The position numbers and the translations under genes are program-made. DNA of 64,000 nucleotides from Terrimonas ferruginea DSM 30193 (lineage in GTDB: Bacteria > Bacteroidota > Bacteroidia > Chitinophagales > Chitinophagaceae). The stretch spans positions 1-64,000 of the forward strand of contig NZ_AUDS01000026.1 in NCBI RefSeq assembly GCF_000425585.1. Direction: 5' to 3'. The notes beneath the pieces were generated by a model, which searched no databases, was not told the origin of the DNA, and saw only the letters and a list, made by a program, of their open reading frames with translations. This document shows positions 26,445-34,504 of this stretch, one piece after another; position 1 is the stretch's first letter, and each line of letters opens with the position of its first letter.

Positions 26445-26891
26445 TCAATTTACAGCGATCTTTTTTGCTGCAGACTGCCGTGCTTCCTTGTTGCGCGGAA
26501 GCAGCAGATGTAACACCCCGTTTTCATACCTGGCGTCGATCTTATCCTTGTTTACCGCATCAGGCAGATTGAATGACCGGCTGAAGGAAGAATAGCTGTA
26601 CTCTTTCCTTGTAAACTTCTTTTCTTTTTCATCCTTTGTTACTTCCTTTTCCGCCAGGATAGTGAGCAGGTTGCCTTCAACGTTTATTTGAAAGTCTTCC
26701 TTTTCCATACCCGGTGCGGCGAGCGATACCTCGTAGGCATCGGAAGTCTCAACGATATTAACAGCCGGCACAGATAATACCCGGGCCGGAAGAAAAAAAT
26801 CTTTTTGAAACCACTCATTCCATGGTTTGAAAAAGTCAGTCAACAAGCCCGGCGTCTCACCGCTTGTTTTCGTCAGTTCCTTTGTGGCCAT
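26445..26891 (-). CDS. Hsp20/alpha-crystallin small heat-shock protein
   Basis: 148 residues. The alpha-crystallin domain spans about residues 40-140: VNIVETSDAYEVSLAAPGMEKEDFQINVEG, and the conserved GVLHLLLPRNKEA near its end (the A-x-x-x-G-V-L motif appears as ARYENGVLHL). It should hold unfolding proteins for refolding. It is divergent from the methyltransferase gene and belongs by position to the stress gene group of 26-35 kb. Confidence 0.94.
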   Translation of the reverse strand: MATKELTKTSGETPGLLTDFFKPWNEWFQKDFFLPARVLSVPAVNIVETSDAYEVSLAAPGMEKEDFQINVEGNLLTILAEKEVTKDEKEKKFTRKEYSYSSFSRSFNLPDAVNKDKIDARYENGVLHLLLPRNKEARQSAAKKIAVN

Positions 26892-27078
26892 ACAAATACT
26901 GTTTATTTGATGAAGAAAAAATTACAGTACGAATCTATTCTCCTTTCCTGCTCTTTACAACGACCTTACTCAACCCCGGTAATGAACTTGATCAATTTCC
27001 TGTATGCAAACATCATAACACCGGCTGACCTCTCTCATGGGAAACAGCGTTAGACCAACCTACTTTTAAACAAAAAAA

Positions 27079-27711
27079 TTGCTTACATCATCCCCTGATA
27101 TTATCATCGAACAATACGACCGCTGGATCGACCAGTATCCGGCTGTGTTCCAGAGTAAATTGCTGGCTATAAAAGAGGTATGGCCTCGCGGGGAGCAACT
27201 TATTTCAGTGGAAATAGGCACCGTATCGGGCAGGCTGGCGGCGGCGCTGTGCGTACACGAAGGACTGCAAACCCCTACCGGCCTGGAAACGCCGGCGGAA
27301 CAAATTCCGGTGGCCACAATACCGGGCCTTGCGGAAGACCTTCCTTACGAAAATGAGCAGGCCGACGTGATATTGATGAATGGTTGCATAAGTCATGTCA
27401 AAGACGTGCCACGCGCATTAAACGAAGCGCACAGGGTACTGAAACCCGGCGGTACGCTGATACTGTCTTTTATCGATCGCAACAGCGAGCTCGCATCGCA
27501 TTATGAAGCGCATCTTTCGGAGGGCTCATTTCGCGCCTGTGCCCGTTTGTATACGGCAGAAGAAGTACAAACACTGTTGAACCAGGCAGGATTTCAGCAG
27601 TTGAATTTCTACCAAACATTATTTGGTCACCTGCACACGATCACCGGCGTGCAGCAGCCCCGGTCCGGCTACGGAGAGGGCTCCTTCGTCGTGATAAAAT
27701 GCAGGCGTTGA
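27079..27711 (+). CDS. Class I SAM-dependent methyltransferase, atypical motif I
   Basis: 210 residues. The Rossmann methyltransferase layout is seen: motif I region ISVEIGTVSGRLAAA, a post-I LETP, motif III area ADVILMNGCISHVKD, and LNEAHRVLKPGGTLILSF as motif IV/post. Motif I lacks the usual GxGxG, reading EIGTVSG, so cofactor binding may be altered. A stop codon at 27067-27069 forbids a longer form, and the only early start is TTG at 27079. It is divergent from Hsp20 and 27 bases before the PNPOx-like gene. Confidence 0.8.
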   Translation: MLTSSPDIIIEQYDRWIDQYPAVFQSKLLAIKEVWPRGEQLISVEIGTVSGRLAAALCVHEGLQTPTGLETPAEQIPVATIPGLAEDLPYENEQADVILMNGCISHVKDVPRALNEAHRVLKPGGTLILSFIDRNSELASHYEAHLSEGSFRACARLYTAEEVQTLLNQAGFQQLNFYQTLFGHLHTITGVQQPRSGYGEGSFVVIKCRR

Positions 27712-27738
27712 ACATTTTTCAAACTAAAAAAAAATAAC

Positions 27739-28212
27739 ATGATCGGACATCTTAACGAAGAAGAAGTTGAAAGTTTGCTCAATCACCAGGTGATCGGCCG
27801 CATCGGATGCTGCGTCGACAACCGTTGTTATGTAGTACCGATCAGTTTCGCTTACGATGGCCGGTATGTTTATTGCCGTTCGCAGGAAGGGCTGAAAATA
27901 CAGATGATGCGGAAAAATCCGCATGTTTGTTTTGAAGCCGAAAACACCCGCAATCATGCCAATTGGCAGAGTGTGGTGATACAGGGCATTTACGAGGAGC
28001 TGGAGGCAGTTGACGAACGTAACGAAGCCCTGACATGGCTTCACAAACGCGTATTGCCCATACGGAGCAGCGAAACCACACACCTGGGAAATGACTGGCC
28101 TTTTAGCGCCGGAGACAATGATGCCGTTGATGGAATTATTTTCCGTATCCAGGTTGTTGAGAAAAGCGGCCGGTTCGAACGGACAAACCAGGATTATTAT
28201 TTCGCCACGTAA
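27739..28212 (+). CDS. Pyridoxamine 5'-phosphate oxidase-like flavin/heme-binding protein
   Basis: 157 residues starting MIGHLNEEEVESLLNHQVIGRIGC, the usual opening of the PNPOx-like nitroimidazole-resistance (NimA-type) group. The split-barrel core is VVPISFAYDGRYVYCRSQEGLK followed by MMRKNPHVCFEAE. True pyridoxine oxidase is longer and has a different C-terminus. Such proteins bind a flavin or heme and often belong to stress regulons. A downstream small membrane gene follows at eight bases. Confidence 0.88.
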   Translation: MIGHLNEEEVESLLNHQVIGRIGCCVDNRCYVVPISFAYDGRYVYCRSQEGLKIQMMRKNPHVCFEAENTRNHANWQSVVIQGIYEELEAVDERNEALTWLHKRVLPIRSSETTHLGNDWPFSAGDNDAVDGIIFRIQVVEKSGRFERTNQDYYFAT

Positions 28213-28219
28213 TTTTTTT

Positions 28220-28627
28220 GTGAAAAAATTGGTGTTGATATCGGAAGCTGTTACCGGGTTGTCTGCACTTATCTGCGGCGGCCTGCTCGTTACCTGGCCC
28301 GATGGCTCGGCTATCGGGCTTCCGCTTTTCCTCCTGAAGACATCACCATTCGACAATTTCTTTATCCCGGGTTTAATACTGGCTTTGGTGATCGGGGGCA
28401 GCCAGTTAACTGCCTTGCTTGCCGGTCTCAGCAACCTTACAAGCGCCGGCCGCCGGACGCTGATGGCGGGGGTCTTGCTTGTTGGCTGGATCATTGTCCA
28501 GGTAATCATGATCCGGGGATTCAGTTGGTTACACCTGATCTTTATAAGCCTGGGCGTATTCCAGATCATTTACGGAGCGAAAAATACTGGAAAAATGAAA
28601 GGCCTTGCCGGCTGTGACGTATTGTAG
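28220..28627 (+). CDS. Hypothetical four-helix membrane protein
   Basis: About 135 residues from GTG, giving VKKLVLISEAVTGLSALIC. Four hydrophobic segments are seen near 6-28, 47-69, 76-97 and 103-122, so it is an integral membrane protein. A longer frame starting at 28091 overlaps the PNPOx gene by 120 bases and its extra residues look unnatural, so I prefer the GTG eight bases after the PNPOx stop. I do not recognise the family. Confidence 0.6.
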   Translation: MKKLVLISEAVTGLSALICGGLLVTWPDGSAIGLPLFLLKTSPFDNFFIPGLILALVIGGSQLTALLAGLSNLTSAGRRTLMAGVLLVGWIIVQVIMIRGFSWLHLIFISLGVFQIIYGAKNTGKMKGLAGCDVL

Positions 28628-28652
28628 CTTCCTGACAGTATACGCATACCAC

Positions 28653-29492
28653 TTATTTGTTGTGAGCAATGAAAACGGGAAGCTTCAGGTTGCGGATAAG
28701 GTTGTCGGCCATGCTGGGCCGGAACCATCTCGAAACCGTATTACGGCGGTAAGCGCCGAGAATGACAAGCGGCTGCTCCCTTACCGATTTCAGGTATTGT
28801 GCGATAGCTGTTTCCGCATCGCCTTTGAGTACGGTGAACGCAGCTTTGGGACAATGGCGCTTCAGCCATTCACGCACTAACTTATGGTCATTCATGTACG
28901 CAGGTTTGCCGGCGGCTTTCACTGTAATCACTTCAACGGGATAACCTGCAAACTCGGGTAATACATAGCAAAACATTTTCATGGCATGTACGGAAGTCGG
29001 CTGACCATCATACAGCCAGATCAGCTTTGATACCGGCTTAAACTGCACGGGCACTACCACTACCGGGCATTGCGCATTGGAAAGAAGATCCCGGATAAAA
29101 TCCGTGGGAACAGGTTCTGCATAATTCGTCAGCGTTTCATGACCATCTATTATGAGCATATCCGCATACATCGTTTCATGCAACAGTTCGCGGATGGCCA
29201 CATTATAATCGTGGTGTATCGAAAAACTCAGCCCTTCTTCTTTTGCTTTAATAGCAAAATCGGCGGATGATGCTTCGCGCATACGCTGATCTTTTTTATT
29301 AAGTTTTCCCAGCCGGTCATCCGTTGTACCCTCCCCGGATACCGCGTCTGAAATCCGGTAACTGGTACGCATTATATCGTCAAGAAACACGCCTACCAGG
29401 TGGGCTTTTGTTTCCTTACAAAAATGGATGGCAAAATCCCTGGTGGAAGACGAATACCGGAGACCGTCGAATGCGGCAATGATTTTACGCAT
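28653..29492 (-). CDS. Universal stress protein, tandem UspA-like
   Basis: 279 residues. It starts MRKIIAAFDGLRYSSSTRDFAIHF, the first strand of a Usp domain. Two Usp folds are likely, with the first ending at DLLSNAQCPVVVVPVQF near 153 and the second ending RNLKLPVFIAHNK. The last domain keeps a GAYRRNTVSRWF segment where ATP-binding types have GxxGxxxxxxxxGS, so nucleotide binding is unclear. The neighbouring gene at 29507 is a homologue, 14 bases upstream, so they form an operon. Confidence 0.9.
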   Translation of the reverse strand: MRKIIAAFDGLRYSSSTRDFAIHFCKETKAHLVGVFLDDIMRTSYRISDAVSGEGTTDDRLGKLNKKDQRMREASSADFAIKAKEEGLSFSIHHDYNVAIRELLHETMYADMLIIDGHETLTNYAEPVPTDFIRDLLSNAQCPVVVVPVQFKPVSKLIWLYDGQPTSVHAMKMFCYVLPEFAGYPVEVITVKAAGKPAYMNDHKLVREWLKRHCPKAAFTVLKGDAETAIAQYLKSVREQPLVILGAYRRNTVSRWFRPSMADNLIRNLKLPVFIAHNK

Positions 29493-29506
29493 GATTCAGT
29501 TTATTT

Positions 29507-30346
29507 TTAAAGATGAGCAATAAAGAGCGGGCGCGTGATAACTTTTATTATAAGATCCGCGGTACTCTCCCGAAAAAACCTCGACAGGGCATTTCGGCCA
29601 TAGGCGCCCATTATAACAAATGCATTTTTCCTTCCGGATAAAAACGAAAACAATGCATCTTGCTCATCTCCTTTCAATGCCTGGAAGCCGATAGAGGAAT
29701 AATTATGCTGCAGCCAGCCGCGCAGACCGGCTTTTTCGTCTTCCTGCCATGCTCCGCTTTTATTTACTTGTAAAACGGTCACCTTTTTATCTGACAGCGC
29801 GGGAAAGAGATAGGTGAATTGTTTCATAGCAAAGGCAGCAGACTTCGAATTGTCGTAGGTGAAAATAAGTTCGTCGATGCTGTAGAAATCGCCGGGCGCA
29901 ATGATTACCGGGCATTCGGCATCTCTGAGCAATTCCCGCACGAAGCCGGAAGGCACTCCTTCGTATCGTTTGTTAAAAGAAGTATCGGCATCGACAATGA
30001 GCACATCGGCATACCGGCTTTCGCGGATCACTTCTGCTACCGGCGTTCCTTCATCGCGATGTATACTGAACCTTACATTATGCACATAACAGGCGCGTTC
30101 AAATTCGGCGATATGCGCTTCCGTTTTTGTGCATTTCTCCTTGTATTCCTTTGAATCTTTATCGATGTCCCATTTAATATAGGCTGCGCCGGCCGTCTTT
30201 TTCAAAACAGGCTCCTGGTCGGCGACCAGGTTTTCCAGAAATACGCCGGTAAGCAGGGAATCCGTCAATGCCGCCAGATAGCAGGCAAAGTCGACAGCAG
30301 CCTTGTCCGGGCTCAATGCATCCAGTGCGAGCAGGATCTTTTTCAT
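29507..30346 (-). CDS. Universal stress protein, tandem UspA-like (paralogue)
   Basis: About 279 residues from MKKILLALDALSPDKAAVDFA. Like its neighbour it seems to hold two Usp folds: the first ends FVRELLRDAECPVIIAPGDFY and the second closes with MGAYGRNALSRFF and KVITRPLFIAHL. Similarity to the 28653 gene along the whole length points to a local duplication. It is read first in the two-gene unit. A TAAATTTG box lies about 20 bases upstream. Confidence 0.9.
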   Translation of the reverse strand: MKKILLALDALSPDKAAVDFACYLAALTDSLLTGVFLENLVADQEPVLKKTAGAAYIKWDIDKDSKEYKEKCTKTEAHIAEFERACYVHNVRFSIHRDEGTPVAEVIRESRYADVLIVDADTSFNKRYEGVPSGFVRELLRDAECPVIIAPGDFYSIDELIFTYDNSKSAAFAMKQFTYLFPALSDKKVTVLQVNKSGAWQEDEKAGLRGWLQHNYSSIGFQALKGDEQDALFSFLSGRKNAFVIMGAYGRNALSRFFRESTADLIIKVITRPLFIAHL

Positions 30347-30361
30347 TCGGTAACATTTTAC

Positions 30362-30369
30362 CAAATTTA
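30362..30369 (-). promoter_or_regulatory. Candidate -7 box of the universal stress protein operon
   Basis: The minus strand reads TAAATTTG, a match to TAnnTTTG, 16 bases before the ATG at 30346. No TTG at the expected distance was found, so an activator may be needed. Confidence 0.45.
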
Positions 30370-30432
30370 TTCCGCCTCACTATCTGAATCTATGACAGGG
30401 GTTATTGGGAAAACTGATTGTTCTCACGAAAA

Positions 30433-31083
30433 TCAGAACGCTTTGTATCCTACCGGAGCAGCTTTGCGTTGCAGTGTTTTCTGTTTTTGCATTTTGTTCA
30501 TGAAACGTTTCAGCAGCTCAGGCGAAGGTTGTGTTGCCGGAGGTTTGCCCATGGCGGGGGAACGTAACACGCTTAATGCCTGAAGACTGGAAAGATCGAA
30601 GAGTATGCCTTCCCAGAAAAAAGGACGGCGGCCTTCGCCGGGTTGGGCGAAAAGCGTGCGGTAGCTTTTTATGCGTTTGTAATAATAACTGTTCGGGTAA
30701 ACGGTCATCGTTTCTTTCCACCTGTCTTCGCGGTTCTGCGGAATCCGCGCAACGGTGAGTACGGCATCGATACCGTCGCTTTTCAATTCCTTATACAAAA
30801 CTCCTTCGTGGCTTTCGTCCAGCCCGTTCTGTCCGTATTTCTCCACCGCTGATATGGCGTAATAGCCGCGTTCCTGCAACAGGGCGACCATTTCCTTTTC
30901 AGCGACGCGGCGAGCCGCGGTATCGTCGGGAGGCAGTATGGCAATGACTAATACGCGTTGTGCAGCTTTGAAGGTTTCTCCTGTTTGCCAGGAAGTATTC
31001 ACACGTCCGGTACGGCAGCCGTTGAATGCAAAAGCTCCCGCCAATAGCAGGAGCCCGCAGATATATTGAAGAATCTTTTTCAA
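30433..31083 (-). CDS. Hypothetical lipoprotein
   Basis: 216 residues with a lipoprotein signal (MKKILQYICGLLLLAGAFAFNGC, Cys at 23). The mature part begins with RVLVIAILPPDDTAARRVAEKEM, which has the strand-helix pattern of proteins that assemble TolB-like or CsgG-like N-domains. I do not recognise a named family. The small membrane gene starting 16 bases downstream of its upstream edge (31099) is in the same direction, so the two are likely co-transcribed. Confidence 0.75.
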   Translation of the reverse strand: MKKILQYICGLLLLAGAFAFNGCRTGRVNTSWQTGETFKAAQRVLVIAILPPDDTAARRVAEKEMVALLQERGYYAISAVEKYGQNGLDESHEGVLYKELKSDGIDAVLTVARIPQNREDRWKETMTVYPNSYYYKRIKSYRTLFAQPGEGRRPFFWEGILFDLSSLQALSVLRSPAMGKPPATQPSPELLKRFMNKMQKQKTLQRKAAPVGYKAF

Positions 31084-31098
31084 AATAGATTGTTATCC

Positions 31099-31449
31099 TC
31101 AGGCGGGCTTCGCCAGATTGATAATGCAATCTACGATAATGATTACATCCAGCAAGATACTGAGGAAAAATACCGGGATAGTAATTTTAGTGGGTTGTGC
31201 CGAAAGGTTGGTGATCAGTACCAGCACCATGGCTACCATGGCAAACGGCCAAAGCGCCAAATTGTTTCCGGAATACATGATGAAAAACAATGTAAGCGGT
31301 GTAAGCACACAGGCATGCCCCATGAGCATAACAGCCAGCCAGGCAATCCGGTTTTTCTGCTGTGCTCCCGCCCAATCAAAAAAACGGCGGATGATGCTGG
31401 TTCTTTGTACGCTGTCTTGCAAAACGATGGGATGCTGAAGAGTTTTCAT
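31099..31449 (-). CDS. Hypothetical three-helix membrane protein
   Basis: About 116 residues from MKTLQHPIVLQDSVQRTS. Three hydrophobic segments (IAWLAVMLMGHACVLTPLTLF, ALWPFAMVAMVLVLITNL and ITIPVFFLSILLDVIIIVDC) predict an integral membrane protein. The open frame is 17 codons longer upstream, but those residues contain MKKSGRIEQF-type text and are less likely. No family is recognised. It is 15 bases before the lipoprotein gene on the same strand. Confidence 0.65.
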   Translation of the reverse strand: MKTLQHPIVLQDSVQRTSIIRRFFDWAGAQQKNRIAWLAVMLMGHACVLTPLTLFFIMYSGNNLALWPFAMVAMVLVLITNLSAQPTKITIPVFFLSILLDVIIIVDCIINLAKPA

Positions 31450-31626
31450 TGTTGTCCTGTTTAGACCACAAAATTGCTCTATCCGTCCGCTTTTTTTCAT
31501 GACCTGTCACCTTTGCACGACTGATTTACGCAAACTGCAAGGCTGATCATTCTCATAACCGGAACGTACAGCATCATGGATTCCGGTGATACGACTGTTT
31601 ATTTTTGTTTGTAAATACCATTTTTT

Positions 31627-31977
31627 ATGCGGTTAAGATTTTTGCGCAGCAAGACTATTCACGAAATTCAGGAGGCGTTCAGCCAGGAATTCCCGTTCCT
31701 GAAGCTGGAGTTTTATCCGCAGACCGGGAGCAAGGGACTGAAAAGACATTTAATGCATGGCAGCAGTCTTGCCGATGCCGGCATGAAAAAAGAGGAAGCG
31801 TTTATTGATGTGAACCGCTACATGACCGTAGCGGAATTGGAGAATCTTTTGACAAAGGAACTTGGAGTGGATGCGCAGGTTTCACGTAAGTCGGGGCAGT
31901 TATGGCTCGAAACCACCATGACCGATGGCTGGACATTGGATAAACAGGATACGCATGGAAGGGAGTTGGAGAACTAA
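31627..31977 (+). CDS. Conserved hypothetical protein, 116 residues
   Basis: A soluble protein without a signal peptide. It begins MRLRFLRSKTIHEIQEAFSQ and has a mid part YMTVAELENLLTKELGVDAQV and an end with GWTLDKQDTHGREL. It resembles small conserved Bacteroidota proteins that I have seen beside stress and redox genes, but no function is known to me. It is a single gene on the plus strand, facing the regulator genes. Confidence 0.75.
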   Translation: MRLRFLRSKTIHEIQEAFSQEFPFLKLEFYPQTGSKGLKRHLMHGSSLADAGMKKEEAFIDVNRYMTVAELENLLTKELGVDAQVSRKSGQLWLETTMTDGWTLDKQDTHGRELEN

Positions 31978-31979
31978 GT

Positions 31980-32085
31980 TGAATGGTGAATCGTGAATGG
32001 TGAATGGTCAATGGTCAATTGTCAATTGTGGTTGGTGATCCCGAAGCCTCGGGAGTCAATCGTGAATCGTCAATCGGCAATTTTG
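31980..32085. repeat. Degenerate GAATGGTGAATCGT repeats with CCCGA hairpin
   Basis: Quasi-tandem words of 7-9 bases (GAATGGT, GAATCGT, CAATTGT) fill 31980-32033 and 32053-32080. Between them lies the hairpin CCCGA-AGCC-TCGGG. Bases 32034-32064 are the reverse complement of 23491-23522 apart from one base. Confidence 0.75.
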
Positions 32086-32162
32086 AATAGACCATGGAGG
32101 CCAGTAGTATATCACCTATTACCTTACGCCTTACCCCTTACACCTTACACCTTCCCTCTCTA

Positions 32163-33221
32163 TCAATACAACAAATTCCTCAGCTTATCCGCATCCGTCA
32201 CCCGGATCTTGCCCTCCCTGATTTCCACCAATTTCTCTGCTTTAAAATCACTGAGCGTGCGGATGAGCGACTCGGTGGCCGTGCCCACATAATGTGCTAT
32301 ATCTTCTCTTGAAATATCGATAACCGTGTCTTTATGACCGCTGGCATATTTATCGTGCAGATCGGCCAGCGCATTGGCCACGCGCTTGCGAAGTGAGCTG
32401 TAAGCAAGATTCAACAGCCTGGCCTCCTTTTCCTTTACGTTCTGCGTAATAATCCGGATGAATTTTGTGGCCACGTTGATATCGCCATATACCATTTGCA
32501 GGAAATCTTCCCGCGGCACCTGCATCACCTCCGCGTCTTCGAGTACGACGGCCGAGTGATCGTAATTTTTATCCTCGAGCAGGGAGGAGTAACCCATGAA
32601 ATCGCCTTCACTGAACATATCGGTGATGTATTCTTTTCCGTCCTCGTGTGTACGGAAAGCCTTCACTTTCCCTTTCACCAGGTAATATAGAAAACGCGGG
32701 CGCTTTCCCTCCTGGTAAAGGGTTTGTTTGCGCATGTAAGGTTCTGTGTTGTATTGCGATGTCAGGCTACCCATCATACCGGCATTGCGCGCATCATCGA
32801 GGAAGCTGTTTACGCCTTCCGCTGAAGCGGCATATCGCTGCTGCAATACTTCCGCTTTCTTTAGTCGTATCTCTACCGCATTGAGCAATTCTATTTCGTC
32901 GAATGGCTTGGTTACATAATCGTCGGCTCCCATTTCCATGCCTTTCCGCAGATCGCTGCGTTCTGTTTTTGCGGTAAGGAAAATAAAAGGAATATGACTG
33001 GTGTCCGGATTTTTGCGTAGCAGGTGCAGCACGCCATAACCGTCGAGTTCGGGCATCATGATATCACAGATGATCACGTCCGGCTTTTCGCGAACGGCCA
33101 GTTCCACTCCTTTTTTGCCGTTTTCAGCGGTAAATGTTTTATAACCGGCGAGTTCCATGATTTCGGCTGTGTTTTCGCGGATGCCCTGGTTATCGTCAAT
33201 GACCAATACAGATTTCATCAT
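32163..33221 (-). CDS. Response regulator with receiver and Crp/Fnr output
   Basis: 352 residues. The receiver domain (1-125) has DD at 9-10, phosphoryl Asp at 53 (VIICDIMMPELDG) and FLTAKTE. A cyclic-nucleotide-type sensing domain follows (LYYLVKGKVKAFRTHEDGKEY, about 175-270). A winged-helix Crp-type DNA-binding domain is last (REDIAHYVGTATESLIRTLSDF). The recognition helix has Thr where Crp has Arg180, and keeps Glu and Arg, as Fnr does. The ATG overlaps the kinase stop (ATGA), so the kinase is its partner. Confidence 0.94.
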   Translation of the reverse strand: MMKSVLVIDDNQGIRENTAEIMELAGYKTFTAENGKKGVELAVREKPDVIICDIMMPELDGYGVLHLLRKNPDTSHIPFIFLTAKTERSDLRKGMEMGADDYVTKPFDEIELLNAVEIRLKKAEVLQQRYAASAEGVNSFLDDARNAGMMGSLTSQYNTEPYMRKQTLYQEGKRPRFLYYLVKGKVKAFRTHEDGKEYITDMFSEGDFMGYSSLLEDKNYDHSAVVLEDAEVMQVPREDFLQMVYGDINVATKFIRIITQNVKEKEARLLNLAYSSLRKRVANALADLHDKYASGHKDTVIDISREDIAHYVGTATESLIRTLSDFKAEKLVEIREGKIRVTDADKLRNLLY

Positions 33222-34456
33222 GTGGATTTATGATTTAAGAAAGTGATCGAAAAGCAGGAGCCTTCACCCAGTTTACTGTCTACCGTTATATCGCCGCCAA
33301 TCAGGTCTAGGTAACGGCGCACGATATGCAATCCCAGACCCGTACCCTGGATGTTGACAGCATTGGCACCGCGGAAAAAACTGGAGAACAAATGTTCCAG
33401 GTCTTCCTGTGCAATACCGATGCCTTTATCGGTTACACGCACGGTTGCCTGTAGCTCATCCGTTATCGCTTCGATACGAATCCCTTCTTTTTCACCCGAA
33501 AATTTGATCGCGTTGGTGATCAGGTTGGTGAGAATATTTTTCACCAGCTTTTCATCGGAGCAGAAATGATCAGGCCCCTGGTATTGCAAGTCGAAAAATT
33601 GTTGGTCTTTAAGTAATGGCTTTAATTCTTCTGTTAATTCTTCCAGCGAATGACGCAGATCGAATTTCGTCAATTGCGTATGCACTTTTCCCTCATCCAG
33701 TTTACCCAGTGACAGGAAGTCTTCGAGTATGTCATTGAGTTGCTTAACCGAACTTTTGATCCGCTCGATGTGTTTGGTGCGTTTGTCCTGCTCATCTGTG
33801 GTTGTATACTTACCGAGCAACGACGCTGATGACAGCACGGTGCTTAATGGTGTGCGGAATTCGTGGGAGGCCATGGAAACGAAACGGCTTTTAATTTCAT
33901 TCAATTGCCGTTCTTTGTCGAGGGCTTCGTTCAATTCCACCTGTGATTGTTCCAACCGCTGTAAGGCTTCTTTGAGAATGAGTGTCCGTTCTTCCACCTT
34001 TGCTTCGAGTTCCGCATTCAGTATGCGGATCTCGTTGCTGATGAGTTCGAGTTCTTTCTGCTGCCGCACCATGTTCTGTTCAATCTCTTTGCGTCGCGTG
34101 ATGTTGACGATAAAAGCGATCACGAACATTTCCTCCTGCTGGTGGTAATAACTGAGGCTTACTTCTACGGGTAGATCGGTACCCCCTTTTTTTCTGCCGT
34201 AAAGGTCGCGGCCGTGGCCCATTACGCGGTTGGACGGTTTATGGTAAAACCCATCCCGCAGTTCGTGGTGATGCGAACGTACGCTGTCGGGTATCAGTAT
34301 TTCTATGGGCTGACCGGTAATTTCTTCCGGGCGGTAATCAAACATGCGGCAGGCAGCAGGGTTCACAAGAATGATCTGCCCTTTACCATTGGTCAGGATA
34401 ATGCCTTCTGTTGCGTTCTCAAAAAGTGAATGTAAATGGGTAATGTCTGCCGCCAT
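33218..34456 (-). CDS. PAS-domain sensor histidine kinase
   Basis: 412 residues without membrane segments. A PAS domain lies at about 8-120 (ATEGIILTNGKGQIILVNPAAC, DYRPEEITGQPI), then a coiled coil (about 125-185). The H-box is SMASHEFRTPLSTVLSSAS, and the ATPase domain has ITNAIKFS, DKGIGIAQEDL and GTGLGLHIVRR. It likely senses an internal signal such as redox state and phosphorylates the receiver-Crp protein encoded directly downstream. The upstream RIC gene is 48 bases away on the same strand. Confidence 0.94.
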   Translation of the reverse strand: MAADITHLHSLFENATEGIILTNGKGQIILVNPAACRMFDYRPEEITGQPIEILIPDSVRSHHHELRDGFYHKPSNRVMGHGRDLYGRKKGGTDLPVEVSLSYYHQQEEMFVIAFIVNITRRKEIEQNMVRQQKELELISNEIRILNAELEAKVEERTLILKEALQRLEQSQVELNEALDKERQLNEIKSRFVSMASHEFRTPLSTVLSSASLLGKYTTTDEQDKRTKHIERIKSSVKQLNDILEDFLSLGKLDEGKVHTQLTKFDLRHSLEELTEELKPLLKDQQFFDLQYQGPDHFCSDEKLVKNILTNLITNAIKFSGEKEGIRIEAITDELQATVRVTDKGIGIAQEDLEHLFSSFFRGANAVNIQGTGLGLHIVRRYLDLIGGDITVDSKLGEGSCFSITFLNHKST

Positions 34457-34504
34457 AGTTGGGTCTTCTCCGGGCGCTTAAGGTAGTGAAAATTCAGGTG
34501 CCTT

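Noticed and set aside
28091-28219. Longer start for the four-helix membrane protein
   Set aside because: It overlaps the PNPOx-like gene by 120 bases in another frame and adds no membrane-protein-like sequence.
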